Assembly (NCBI GenBank): GCA_965230605.1
Contig: CBDDLD010000004.1
Location: 1,798,001-1,862,000 of the forward strand
Direction of reading: 5' to 3'
Length of the DNA stretch: 64,000 bases
From: CBDDLD01 sp965230605
GTDB lineage: Bacteria > Bacteroidota > Bacteroidia > Flavobacteriales > Flavobacteriaceae
In this document: positions 1-7,896 of the stretch, one piece after another
Layout of the letters: each line of letters starts with the position of its first letter
Numbering within the stretch: position 1 is the stretch's first letter
Program-made: the position numbers and the translations under genes
The notes under the pieces: model-generated
What the model was told of the DNA's origin: nothing
What the model saw: only the letters and a program-made list of their open reading frames with translations
Databases searched by the model: none

Positions 1-2
1 AA

Positions 3-107
3 ACCTATGAGGTGGACTGTAATATAGATATGATAGACGAGAACACATTTAAATTAAGTTATGACTACTATGGTTATAGCGATACAGAAACCTGGAAAAG
101 ACGATAA
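3..107 (+). CDS. C-terminal end of an upstream CDS (partial, unrecognised)
   Basis: An open frame enters the window from the left and ends at the TAA at 105-107, two bases before the next ATG. The visible 34 residues are acidic and Tyr-rich, with a motif YGYSDTETWKRR at the end. The tight spacing to the sterol-desaturase-like gene suggests one transcript. Too little is visible to name a family. Confidence 0.6.
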   Translation, partial: TYEVDCNIDMIDENTFKLSYDYYGYSDTETWKRR

Positions 108-109
108 CT

Positions 110-1015
110 ATGATTGAAATACTATCAAAACGACTAGAGTGGATCGATGTTAATTATTGGTTCCATGTGTTTAATGACATGAGTTTTTTCTATTTGATCA
201 TTCCATTCTTTGTTCTGGAACTTATAAGATATGGTTATCAAAAACGATTAAACAAAGGATTGATCTTAGATAGCGTCGCCAATGTTGTTACTTTTGGCGC
301 ATTTCTAACTATAGAGATTATTCTAGGTTTGTTGGCCATTACCAAGCTTTATTTCTGGGTCTATCAAAACTTCAGTCTACCACATTTAGAACTGAATTGG
401 GTCACAGTGATTACCTGTGTTATATTAGCAGATTTTGCTTATTACTGGGAACACCGAATGATGCACCGTATTGGCATAGGCTGGGCAACACATACTGTTC
501 ATCATAGTTCACCACACTTTAATATGTCGGTTGCATACCGCTTTGGACCTTTCGATGCGATACTACCCATTGTATTTTCATTACCATTGGTGATGTTAGG
601 CTTCGATCCTATTTTGGTTTTACTTTCTGAGGTTTTTGTACAAGTGTTTCAAACCCTACTCCATACAGAGATTATTGGTAAACTCACAAAGCCTGTAGAG
701 TATATTTTCAACACACCATCACATCATAGAGTACATCATGGTTCTAACCGTCAGTATTGGGATAAAAACTATGCTGGTATCCTTATCATTTGGGATAGAA
801 TGTTGGGTACTTTTGAACCGGAAAACGAAAAAGTGGTCTATGGTATTTCAGAACCTTTGAACAGTACCAACCCCATCAAAGTGTTTTTTCATGGAATTTC
901 ACGTTTTATAAGAAAACTAAAAAGAATAAAGGGAATAAAGAATAAATTATTAGCGTTTATAAAACCACCGGATTGGATGCCCGCTGATGGGCAAAAAAGC
1001 GTAATCAGTAAATAG
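110..1015 (+). CDS. Sterol desaturase / fatty acid hydroxylase family protein
   Basis: A membrane di-iron oxygenase-type protein of 301 residues. The three His clusters of the family are present: H115xxxH119 (HRMMH), H128xxH131H132 (HTVHH) and H206xxH209H210 (HRVHH). They lie between hydrophobic segments at about residues 25-40, 60-85, 97-112 and 148-185. Family members hydroxylate or desaturate lipids and sterols at the membrane; the substrate here cannot be read from sequence. The length is usual for bacterial members. It follows an upstream gene by two bases and precedes a VOC protein by six, so it is probably in one operon with both. Confidence 0.88.
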   Translation: MIEILSKRLEWIDVNYWFHVFNDMSFFYLIIPFFVLELIRYGYQKRLNKGLILDSVANVVTFGAFLTIEIILGLLAITKLYFWVYQNFSLPHLELNWVTVITCVILADFAYYWEHRMMHRIGIGWATHTVHHSSPHFNMSVAYRFGPFDAILPIVFSLPLVMLGFDPILVLLSEVFVQVFQTLLHTEIIGKLTKPVEYIFNTPSHHRVHHGSNRQYWDKNYAGILIIWDRMLGTFEPENEKVVYGISEPLNSTNPIKVFFHGISRFIRKLKRIKGIKNKLLAFIKPPDWMPADGQKSVISK

Positions 1016-1021
1016 ATAACT

Positions 1022-1744
1022 ATGGTAATAAATCGTCCTATTTTTGCAGATCTATCTACATATAAAGTCCATGAAACACTTCCATTTTATGAGCGTGTTT
1101 TTGAATGGACGTTTTATGAAAGTGATGGCTATTATAGTGCTTTTACCGAGCATACCGAAGTTGTTGGCTTGTATGAAACCCCTGAAAAGTTCAAACAAAT
1201 GCGCATGCCTCATTTTTGGATGACCTATATTAAGGTCTCTAGGGTTGACGAGATGGTTGAAAAGGCAAAGACACTAAATGGTATCATTGAAGCGCATTAC
1301 GAAATGAAAGGTATAGGCAAAGTAGCTTTGATTCGTGATCCGCAGGGCGCGGGTTTTACAATCTATGAAGGCGATGTATTGAAAGACACACGCACAAAAA
1401 ATACCAAGAATACGCTTATATGGAATGAAATACATACCTCTAATGCAAAACGTATTATTCCATTCTATGAAGGACTATTTGGATGGAATATTGGACAAGT
1501 TCAAAACGGATATTACAAAGTCTTAAATCAGGATAAAGAACATATCGGCGATATTATGGAAATTGACAATCGCTATAAGGGAAAGTATGAATATTGGATC
1601 TGTACTTTTGGTGTAGATGATTTAAGTAATTCCAAAAAATTGATTCTTGAAAATGGTGGGTATTTGGTCGCTGAGGAAGACAATCGCATTCTATGCACTG
1701 ATAATTCTAATGAAGCCTTTTTTTACATTAAAGCAGTTCCTTAA
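1022..1744 (+). CDS. Two-domain VOC (glyoxalase/bleomycin-resistance) family protein
   Basis: 240 residues with two tandem vicinal-oxygen-chelate halves. The first (about 5-120) opens with PIFADLSTYKVHETLPFYERVFEW and closes with RDPQGAGFTIYEG; the second (about 130-238) repeats the pattern with WNEIHTSNAKRIIPFYEGLFGW. The F-Y-E-x-x-F-x-W strand-helix pattern is the recognisable VOC signature. Metal ligands and substrate are not certain, and many such paired-domain proteins have no known reaction. It sits directly downstream of the desaturase-like gene. Confidence 0.82.
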   Translation: MVINRPIFADLSTYKVHETLPFYERVFEWTFYESDGYYSAFTEHTEVVGLYETPEKFKQMRMPHFWMTYIKVSRVDEMVEKAKTLNGIIEAHYEMKGIGKVALIRDPQGAGFTIYEGDVLKDTRTKNTKNTLIWNEIHTSNAKRIIPFYEGLFGWNIGQVQNGYYKVLNQDKEHIGDIMEIDNRYKGKYEYWICTFGVDDLSNSKKLILENGGYLVAEEDNRILCTDNSNEAFFYIKAVP

Positions 1745-1769
1745 ACGCTAAGAATTAGTTCTTAAATAG

Positions 1770-1777
1770 TACCTTTG
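1770..1777 (+). promoter_or_regulatory. Candidate Bacteroidota -7 promoter element (TACCTTTG)
   Basis: TACCTTTG fits the TAnnTTTG -7 consensus of Bacteroidota sigma-A promoters exactly. It lies 20 bp upstream of the GTG start of the acyltransferase gene and just after the VOC stop codon. No clear -33 TTG was found at the usual spacing. This would give the acyltransferase gene its own short-leader transcript. Confidence 0.45.
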
Positions 1778-1796
1778 CGCATCAACCAACAATGAA

Positions 1797-2894
1797 GTGA
1801 CCACTCCTCGACTTTTCTTTATCGATGCGGTACGTGCATTTGCGATACTTATGATGCTACAAGGGCATTTTGTAGATGCCTTGTTAGACGTGTCCTATAG
1901 GGATCCTGAAAACATGATCTTCCACTGTTGGAAGTATATGCGAGGTATTACAGCACCAATTTTTTATACCATTTCGGGGTTGATCTTTACTTATTTATTG
2001 ATACGTGCCAAGCATCAAGGGAAGGCTTATTTTAGAATGCGTAAAGGGATTATGCGGGGTTTATTTTTAATTGGTGTAGGTTATCTGCTTAGAGTGCCTA
2101 TTTTTGAGTGGCTTACCGGTATATTTTCCGATTACTTTCTTGTAGTTGATGTTTTGCAATGTATAGGCCTTTCGCTAATACTCATCGTAATTCTATACGC
2201 CCTTTGCCTAAAGCGTACCTTAGTGTTTTCTATTCTAATGCTTGCTCTGGGGCTTTTTATATTTATCACAGAACCTTTTTACCGCCATCTTAATTTAGAC
2301 CACTTACCTATGGTTTTTGCCAATTATATGACTAAAGCCAATGGCTCTATATTTACGTTTTTGCCTTGGTTTGGGTATATGGCTTTTGGGGCCTTCATAG
2401 CTACTCTTTTTTATAAGTATTTACAGAAGCCAAGATTTAAACTGAAAATTGTTTTGGGATTTGTGATTATTGGCATTCTTCTCATTTACCGTTCTGCGTA
2501 CTTATTTAACGAGCTCTATTATTTAACTGGCATTAAAGTATTTGAAGATGTGGCCTATTACAATTACCTATTTACTAGATTGGGCAATGTGCTGATCGTG
2601 TTTGCCATTTTTTACACCTTTGAGGCTTATGTGAAACAGTCTTTGATTTTAAAGATCGGCCAAAAAACACTATCCATATACGTGATCCACTTCATCATTA
2701 TATATGGAAGTTTCACAGGCTATGGCCTATCACAAATCTTAGGTAAAACATTAACACCATGGCAAGCAATTATTGGTGCCATGGTATTTTTAGTTACCGT
2801 CTGTGTAATCTCACTTTACATTATAAAGCCCAATACATTTGTATATGCCAATACCAGGCAAATACTCACAAATTGGCGTCTTAAACGTAAGTAA
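1797..2894 (+). CDS. DUF1624 / HGSNAT-like membrane acyltransferase
   Basis: 365 residues with about nine to ten membrane segments. The N-terminal motif RLFFIDAVRAFAILMMLQGH, followed by RGITAPIFYTISGL, is the hallmark of the heparan-alpha-glucosaminide N-acetyltransferase-like (DUF1624) acyltransferase-3 relatives. The conserved His follows QG at about residue 23. Such proteins transfer acyl groups across or at the membrane, often to glycans; the acceptor here is unknown. The start is a GTG: an ATG five bases upstream is followed by AAG TGA in another frame, and an in-frame stop at 1767 excludes a longer protein. The gene meets the next gene tail to tail, two bases apart. Confidence 0.85.
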   Translation: MTTPRLFFIDAVRAFAILMMLQGHFVDALLDVSYRDPENMIFHCWKYMRGITAPIFYTISGLIFTYLLIRAKHQGKAYFRMRKGIMRGLFLIGVGYLLRVPIFEWLTGIFSDYFLVVDVLQCIGLSLILIVILYALCLKRTLVFSILMLALGLFIFITEPFYRHLNLDHLPMVFANYMTKANGSIFTFLPWFGYMAFGAFIATLFYKYLQKPRFKLKIVLGFVIIGILLIYRSAYLFNELYYLTGIKVFEDVAYYNYLFTRLGNVLIVFAIFYTFEAYVKQSLILKIGQKTLSIYVIHFIIIYGSFTGYGLSQILGKTLTPWQAIIGAMVFLVTVCVISLYIIKPNTFVYANTRQILTNWRLKRK

Positions 2895-2896
2895 GT

Positions 2897-3310
2897 TTAA
2901 AGCTGCTGAGGCGTTACAGGTACTAATGCATTATCTGAATCAATCTCCAGATCAATCATTGTGCACTCATCCATCATAAATACGATCTTAGAATCTGCAT
3001 GCTCAGCATTTTCTAATGAAAACAATGTTTCTCCTACCTGAAACTCTTTCCATCCTGTAGTTTCACCAGGTTCAACATCGTATTCACTACTTAACAACAC
3101 ACCATCTATACTGTAAATCTCAAGATTGAAGTTTACTGTACCGTTATTTGTTAATCTAGCAATAGGATCTGCTTCAGAACAAGTAGGGTTGTTAAGTTGA
3201 ACTTGTTGTGGTGTAATAATTTCAGATTCGTTTACAGAATCTACCGTGCAGCTAAAACATAAGCTTACTAACATTGCATAAGCAATGCTTTTGGTTAAGT
3301 TGGTTTTCAT
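2897..3310 (-). CDS. Small lipoprotein of unknown function
   Basis: 137 residues starting with a signal segment that ends LCFSC (Cys21), a plausible lipobox, followed by an acidic linker typical of Bacteroidota surface-exposed lipoproteins. The mature part is short and acidic with a beta-rich look (PGETTGWKEFQVGETLFSL) and one possible Cys pair (TCSEAD and DECTM). I do not recognise a family. It is transcribed alone, and two 25-bp repeats lie in its upstream region. Confidence 0.7.
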   Translation of the reverse strand: MKTNLTKSIAYAMLVSLCFSCTVDSVNESEIITPQQVQLNNPTCSEADPIARLTNNGTVNFNLEIYSIDGVLLSSEYDVEPGETTGWKEFQVGETLFSLENAEHADSKIVFMMDECTMIDLEIDSDNALVPVTPQQL

Positions 3311-3379
3311 TCGATTTGGGGTTTAAATGAAATTCGATGGCGAATATAGGATAAACCCTACTATAGGCAAAGAATAATA

Positions 3380-3455
3380 TCGATGAAATGTTATTTATTT
3401 TCGATAAAATACACTTTTATATAAAAATCATCGATGAAATGCATTATTATTTCGA
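3380..3455 (-). promoter_or_regulatory. Pair of 25-bp TCGATGAAATG...TTTCGA repeats upstream of the lipoprotein gene
   Basis: TCGATGAAATG-N7-TTTTCGA at 3380-3404 and TCGATGAAATG-N7-ATTTCGA at 3431-3455 are arranged as direct repeats with a 51-bp period. Each unit is also a loose dyad (TCGA...TCGA). They lie 70-145 bp upstream of the lipoprotein start, a position fitting an operator. The binding factor is unknown. Confidence 0.4.
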
Positions 3456-3515
3456 CGATATGTTAATCTTGAATTAACATTAAAATAAAAAAACCATAAC
3501 AAGGGAAATTGCGAA

Positions 3516-4463
3516 TTACTTGCTTAAATAATCAATCACATTATGTTGTATGCGCTCTTGAATATTACTTAGGTCCGCTTTTTCAAAATGATCTCCTGTG
3601 ATGTTTTCATAGAGTTCAATATAACGATCACTTACTGTAGTGATATAGTCGTCACTCATGTGAGGTACTGTTTGTCCTTCCAAACCTTGGAATCCATTAG
3701 TTATTAACCATTGCCTTACAAACTCCTTAGACAATTGCTTTTGAGATTCTCCTCTATCTTGGCGTTCTTGATAACCCTCTGCATAAAAATAACGTGAGGA
3801 ATCCGGCGTATGGATCTCATCAATGAGAACAATCTGACCGTCTTTAGTCTTACCGAATTCATACTTAGTATCTACAAGAATGAGTCCACGCTCAGCGGCA
3901 AGCTCAGTGCCGCGTTGAAATAATTTTCTGGTATAGTCCTCTAATACTACATAATCTACTTCAGAGACAATACCACGTTTTAGTATATCCTCTCGAGAAA
4001 TATCCTCATCGTGTTCCCCCTTCTCTGCTTTGGTAGCTGGTGTAATAATAGGTTTCGGAAACTTATCGTTTTCCTTCATACCTTCCGGCATAGGCACTCC
4101 ACAAAGTAAGCGTTTACCGGCTTTGTATTCTCTAGCGGCATGACCTGACATATACCCACGAATCACCATTTCTACTTTAAAAGGTTCACATTGATGTCCT
4201 ACGGCAACATTAGGATCTGGTGTAGCAATTAACCAATTAGGTACTATATCTTCAGTGGCCTTCATCATTTTAGTGGCTATCTGATTTAATATTTGCCCTT
4301 TATAAGGAATTCCTTTAGGCATCACCACATCAAAAGCACTTAGGCGATCTGTAGCGATCATGACCAAAACATCATTATCAAGTGTGTATACCTCTCTTAC
4401 TTTACCTTTATATACTGATTTTTGTCCCGGGAAATTGTAGTGGGTCTCCGTAATTGTATTCAT
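3516..4463 (-). CDS. purC: Phosphoribosylaminoimidazole-succinocarboxamide (SAICAR) synthase
   Basis: Catalyses the ATP-dependent joining of aspartate to CAIR in purine biosynthesis. 315 residues, the longer of the two common forms. Recognisable family segments are YKGKVREVY near residue 18, ATDRLSAFDVVMPKGIPYKG around 37-56, RGYMSGHAAREY around 102, and ILVDTKYEFG with IDEIHTPDSSRYF in the C-terminal half. It follows phoH with the stop and start overlapping as TAATG, so the two are probably translated from one message. Confidence 0.96.
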   Translation of the reverse strand: MNTITETHYNFPGQKSVYKGKVREVYTLDNDVLVMIATDRLSAFDVVMPKGIPYKGQILNQIATKMMKATEDIVPNWLIATPDPNVAVGHQCEPFKVEMVIRGYMSGHAAREYKAGKRLLCGVPMPEGMKENDKFPKPIITPATKAEKGEHDEDISREDILKRGIVSEVDYVVLEDYTRKLFQRGTELAAERGLILVDTKYEFGKTKDGQIVLIDEIHTPDSSRYFYAEGYQERQDRGESQKQLSKEFVRQWLITNGFQGLEGQTVPHMSDDYITTVSDRYIELYENITGDHFEKADLSNIQERIQHNVIDYLSK

Positions 4464-5416
4464 TACTCTCTATTCTCAATACTTTTATAAGCAGCTATAA
4501 TCTTTTTCACTAATTTATGACGTATTACATCCTTATCATCTAAGAATACAATACCTACGCCATCTACATTCTTTAGTATGAGTAAAGCTTCTTTTAGTCC
4601 GGAAATGGTTCGTCTTGGTAGGTCGATCTGTCCAGGATCCCCTGTTAATAAGAACTTTGCATTCTTACCCATACGCGTTAAGAACATTTTCATTTGATTG
4701 TGTGTCGTATTTTGCCCCTCATCCAAGATCACAAATGCATTGTCTAATGTACGACCACGCATAAACGCTAATGGTGCAATTTGTATGACACCATTTTCAA
4801 TAAAATTTTCAAGTTTCTCTGCAGGAATCATATCACGCAATGCATCATAAAGCGGTTGCATGTATGGATCTAATTTTTCTTTAAGATCTCCCGGCAGGAA
4901 TCCAAGATTTTCACCAGCTTCTACCGCCGGACGTGTTAATATAATACGCTTAACCTCTTTGTTTTTCAATGCCTGTACCGCTAAAGCAACGCCGGTGTAG
5001 GTTTTTCCGGTTCCAGCTGGGCCAATGGCAAAAACCATATCGTTCTTGCGGATGCTCTCTACAAGCTTGCGTTGGTTAGCCGTTTGGGCTTTAATTAATT
5101 TCCCTCCAACACCATGTACAATGACTTCTCCACTTTGATCAGATGTGGCATAGTCTGCACTACTAACACTAGTTAATACACGCTCTATTGCATTTTCATC
5201 AAGCTTATTGTACTTTCCAAAGTGGGCCATTAGCATAGACATTCTAAGATCAAACTCTTCTAAGAGATCTTCATCGCCATAGGCTTTAATTTTGTTCCCT
5301 CTGGCAACAATTTTAAGTTTTGGAAAATACTTTTTTAGTAATTCAATATTGACATTTTGGGCACCGAAGAATTCTTTTGGGGATATTTCTTCTAGTTCGA
5401 GAATAAGTTCGTTCAA
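4463..5416 (-). CDS. phoH: PhoH family ATPase
   Basis: 317 residues. A P-loop GPAGTGKT lies near residue 133 and a Walker B-type FVILDEGQNTT near 228, followed by LLTGDPGQIDLP. This is the PhoH/YbeZ arrangement, with an N-terminal KH-like segment before the ATPase domain. Homologues act in RNA metabolism and ribosome maturation, though the exact role is unsettled. Located upstream of purC with a one-base overlap and divergent from the SAM hydrolase-like gene. Confidence 0.93.
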   Translation of the reverse strand: MNELILELEEISPKEFFGAQNVNIELLKKYFPKLKIVARGNKIKAYGDEDLLEEFDLRMSMLMAHFGKYNKLDENAIERVLTSVSSADYATSDQSGEVIVHGVGGKLIKAQTANQRKLVESIRKNDMVFAIGPAGTGKTYTGVALAVQALKNKEVKRIILTRPAVEAGENLGFLPGDLKEKLDPYMQPLYDALRDMIPAEKLENFIENGVIQIAPLAFMRGRTLDNAFVILDEGQNTTHNQMKMFLTRMGKNAKFLLTGDPGQIDLPRRTISGLKEALLILKNVDGVGIVFLDDKDVIRHKLVKKIIAAYKSIENRE

Positions 5417-5526
5417 AAGCGCGTGTTATTTAGTGTATAAATCTGTTTTGTTTTATTAGTTTTGTGTGTCAACAAATCTAACAATTTTAACAGAGCAAAA
5501 TTCAAAAAAATATCAACAATTAATCT

Positions 5527-6363
5527 ATGCCGATTATCACATTAACGACTGATTTTGGAGAGAAAGATCACTTTGCTGGGGCTATAAAAGGTGCTATTTA
5601 TAGTGAGCTTTCTGATATTAGAATTGTTGATATTTCGCATTCAGTTTCGCCATTTAATATCTCGGAAGCAGCTTACATTATCCAAAATGCTTATCATAGT
5701 TTTCCAAAAGGCACCATACATATCATTGGTATCGATTCTGAGTTAAATCCTGAAAATAAGCACATTGCGGTTAAATTGGATGACCATTACTTTATATGTG
5801 CCAATAATGGTATTATGAGTATGATTTGCTCAGAGATAGCCCCAGAAAAAATTGTAGAGATTAATATTCACGATAAAATTGAAACCAGTTTCCCAGTTCT
5901 TGATGTCTTTGTGAAGGTTGCCTGCCATATTGCAAGAGGAGGTACACTAGAAGTCATTGGCAAAGTTATTAACACCATAAAGCCAATTAAAAACCTTATT
6001 CCATTTGTAAATGACGAGCAAACACAAATTATTGGTAGCGTTATTTATATTGACAATTACGGTAATGTCATTACAAACATTAAGCGGAAATTTTTTGAAT
6101 CTATACAAAAAACCAGAATGTTTGAAATTTCGGCAAGGAATTATAAGTTCAAGACCATATATCAGAAATACAGCGATATTGTCAATTATGAAATCCCTGA
6201 AGAAAAGCGTAACGATGAAGGACGCGGATTGGTTGTATTTAACGCCTCAGACTATCTCGAAATTGCAGTATATAAAAGTAATTGTGAGACTGTAGGTAGT
6301 GCCTCTACATTAATGGGATTAAAGGCTATGGATACCGTTACTGTAACATTTTCTAAAACGTAA
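5527..6363 (+). CDS. SAM hydroxide adenosyltransferase (DUF62 / SAM hydrolase family)
   Basis: 278 residues beginning ITLTTDFGEKDHFAGAIKG, the diagnostic N-terminus of the DUF62 family that splits S-adenosylmethionine into adenosine and methionine. Further family segments are DISHSVSPFNISEAAYI, IHIIGIDSEL and a C-terminal domain with IYIDNYGNVITNI. Fluorinases and chlorinases share this fold, but their halide-loop insertion is not apparent, so the hydroxide type is more likely. First gene of a + strand run leading through gldF and gldG. Confidence 0.9.
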   Translation: MPIITLTTDFGEKDHFAGAIKGAIYSELSDIRIVDISHSVSPFNISEAAYIIQNAYHSFPKGTIHIIGIDSELNPENKHIAVKLDDHYFICANNGIMSMICSEIAPEKIVEINIHDKIETSFPVLDVFVKVACHIARGGTLEVIGKVINTIKPIKNLIPFVNDEQTQIIGSVIYIDNYGNVITNIKRKFFESIQKTRMFEISARNYKFKTIYQKYSDIVNYEIPEEKRNDEGRGLVVFNASDYLEIAVYKSNCETVGSASTLMGLKAMDTVTVTFSKT

Positions 6364-6366
6364 TTA

Positions 6367-6663
6367 ATGTTAGTAAGAATTGTAAAAATGAGTTTTGATC
6401 CGAAAAAAATTGAAGATTTCTTGGCTAATTTTGAAACCAATAAGTCGAAAATTCGTCAATTTAATGGCTGTCAATTCTTGGAACTATACAGAGACAAGCA
6501 CAATACAAATGTATTTTTCACGTATAGTTATTGGAATTCTGAACAGGATTTAGAACATTACAGACACTCTGATTTGTTTAAAGGTGTATGGGCAAAGACA
6601 AAGCCTTTATTTAATGCAAAACCAGAAGCCTGGAGTGTAGATAAAATTGTAAGTTTACCCTAA
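6367..6663 (+). CDS. Antibiotic biosynthesis monooxygenase (ABM)-fold small protein
   Basis: 98 residues with the dimeric ferredoxin-like ABM pattern: an opening strand MLVRIVKMSF, a central GCQFLELYRD, then FFTYSYWNSEQDLEHYRHS. Family members act on quinones, haem or metabolites without a cofactor; no specific reaction can be assigned. It starts three bases after the preceding stop and nine before gldF, so it is cotranscribed. Confidence 0.8.
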   Translation: MLVRIVKMSFDPKKIEDFLANFETNKSKIRQFNGCQFLELYRDKHNTNVFFTYSYWNSEQDLEHYRHSDLFKGVWAKTKPLFNAKPEAWSVDKIVSLP

Positions 6664-6671
6664 GTTATAAT

Positions 6672-7394
6672 ATGCTAGCATTACTAAAAAAAGAAATTAA
6701 TACATTTTTTGCCTCACCTATTGGCTATCTGGTGATTGCAGTTTTTCTTTTACTTAATGGTCTTTTTTTATGGGTATTTAAAGGAAATTTCAATATTCTT
6801 GACAATGGATATGCTGACCTATCATCCTTCTTTTTACTAGCACCATGGATTCTCATTTTTTTAGTTCCCGCTGTAACAATGCGCAGTTTTAGTGACGAAA
6901 GAAAACAAGGCACTTTAGAGTTGTTATTAACTAAGCCGATTTCTCATTATAAAATAGTTTTAGGAAAATACTTTGGCGCACTTACGTTGATCATCATTGC
7001 ATTATTACCTACACTACTTTATACGTATACGATACATAGCCTCGGAAATCCTGAGGGCAATTTAGATATAGGTAGTACTGTAGGTTCTTATTTTGGCTTG
7101 TTATTTTTAGCTGCATCATATACTGCCGTAGGTGTATTTGCTTCCACTATATCCGATAATCAAATCGTAGCGTTTATTGTAGCTGTATTTATATGTTTCT
7201 TCCTGTATTTTGGGTTTGAAGGACTTTCAAACTACAACTTGCTAGGCGATGCTATTCTTATTGAAAATCTGGGAATGGAAGCACACTATAGAAGCATCAG
7301 TAGAGGTGTTATTGATACAAGAGATCTTATTTATTTCATATCTGTTGCTGTATTCTTCATCATTCTAACACGTTTAAACATAAGGAATAGCTAA
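6672..7394 (+). CDS. gldF: Gliding motility ABC transporter permease GldF
   Basis: 240 residues with six hydrophobic segments. The N-terminus (MLALLKKEINTFFASPIGYLVI) and the segment RSFSDERKQGTLELLLTKPIS are typical of GldF and related ABC-2 permeases. With GldA (not in the window) and GldG it forms a transporter linked to gliding in Bacteroidota. It lies in the expected order before gldG but is separated from it by a small extra gene. Confidence 0.92.
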   Translation: MLALLKKEINTFFASPIGYLVIAVFLLLNGLFLWVFKGNFNILDNGYADLSSFFLLAPWILIFLVPAVTMRSFSDERKQGTLELLLTKPISHYKIVLGKYFGALTLIIIALLPTLLYTYTIHSLGNPEGNLDIGSTVGSYFGLLFLAASYTAVGVFASTISDNQIVAFIVAVFICFFLYFGFEGLSNYNLLGDAILIENLGMEAHYRSISRGVIDTRDLIYFISVAVFFIILTRLNIRNS

Positions 7395-7395
7395 A

Positions 7396-7896
7396 ATGAT
7401 CATAACTCCCATACTTGTTGTATTTATGGTAATAGTATTTATACTGCTATTCTTATTTATGAATACTATTGACAAACGAAAATGGCTTACAGCAATCATT
7501 AGTATCATCCTTACTCCATTTGTCTATTTTTATCTTTTCTATCCCTTTATCAATATTGTTAGTAATTATCACCATCAGAAATATTTTGATAGTGATGACT
7601 GGAAAGATAAACCTGCATTACGTTATGAGATGATAGATAATACTATTGAAAGTGATACCCTAATAGGGCAATCAAAACAGAGGATAACATCACTTTTAGG
7701 TACCTATGAATGGTTATCGTGGAATGATGCCTTAAAAGCTCATGATGACAACCTCTGGAATTATGGTTTAGGAATGGAGCCTGGAGCCTTTAATACAGAA
7801 AAAGATTGTGTTGAGCTCATTTTTAAAAATGATAAAGTCGTAGAAATTAAAACCTATAAAGAAGTCGTAACATTTGATGCTGAAACAGAAGAATAA
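7396..7896 (+). CDS. Membrane-anchored protein lodged between gldF and gldG
   Basis: 166 residues: two N-terminal membrane segments (about 5-23 and 31-52), then a soluble domain. The segment LIGQSKQRITSLLGTYEW...CVELIFKNDKVVEI resembles the BamE/SmpA fold pattern (Gly-x-Ser...V/I-xx-LLG...F-x-ND-x-V), but I infer this only from the pattern. It starts two bases after gldF and overlaps the start of gldG by about 20 bases, so it is translationally coupled to both. No known gliding gene matches it in my memory. Confidence 0.75.
   Translation: MIITPILVVFMVIVFILLFLFMNTIDKRKWLTAIISIILTPFVYFYLFYPFINIVSNYHHQKYFDSDDWKDKPALRYEMIDNTIESDTLIGQSKQRITSLLGTYEWLSWNDALKAHDDNLWNYGLGMEPGAFNTEKDCVELIFKNDKVVEIKTYKEVVTFDAETEE

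Noticed and set aside
6011..6295. 94-codon frame inside the SAM hydrolase-like gene
   Set aside because: Fully contained in a well-supported gene on the same strand in another frame.
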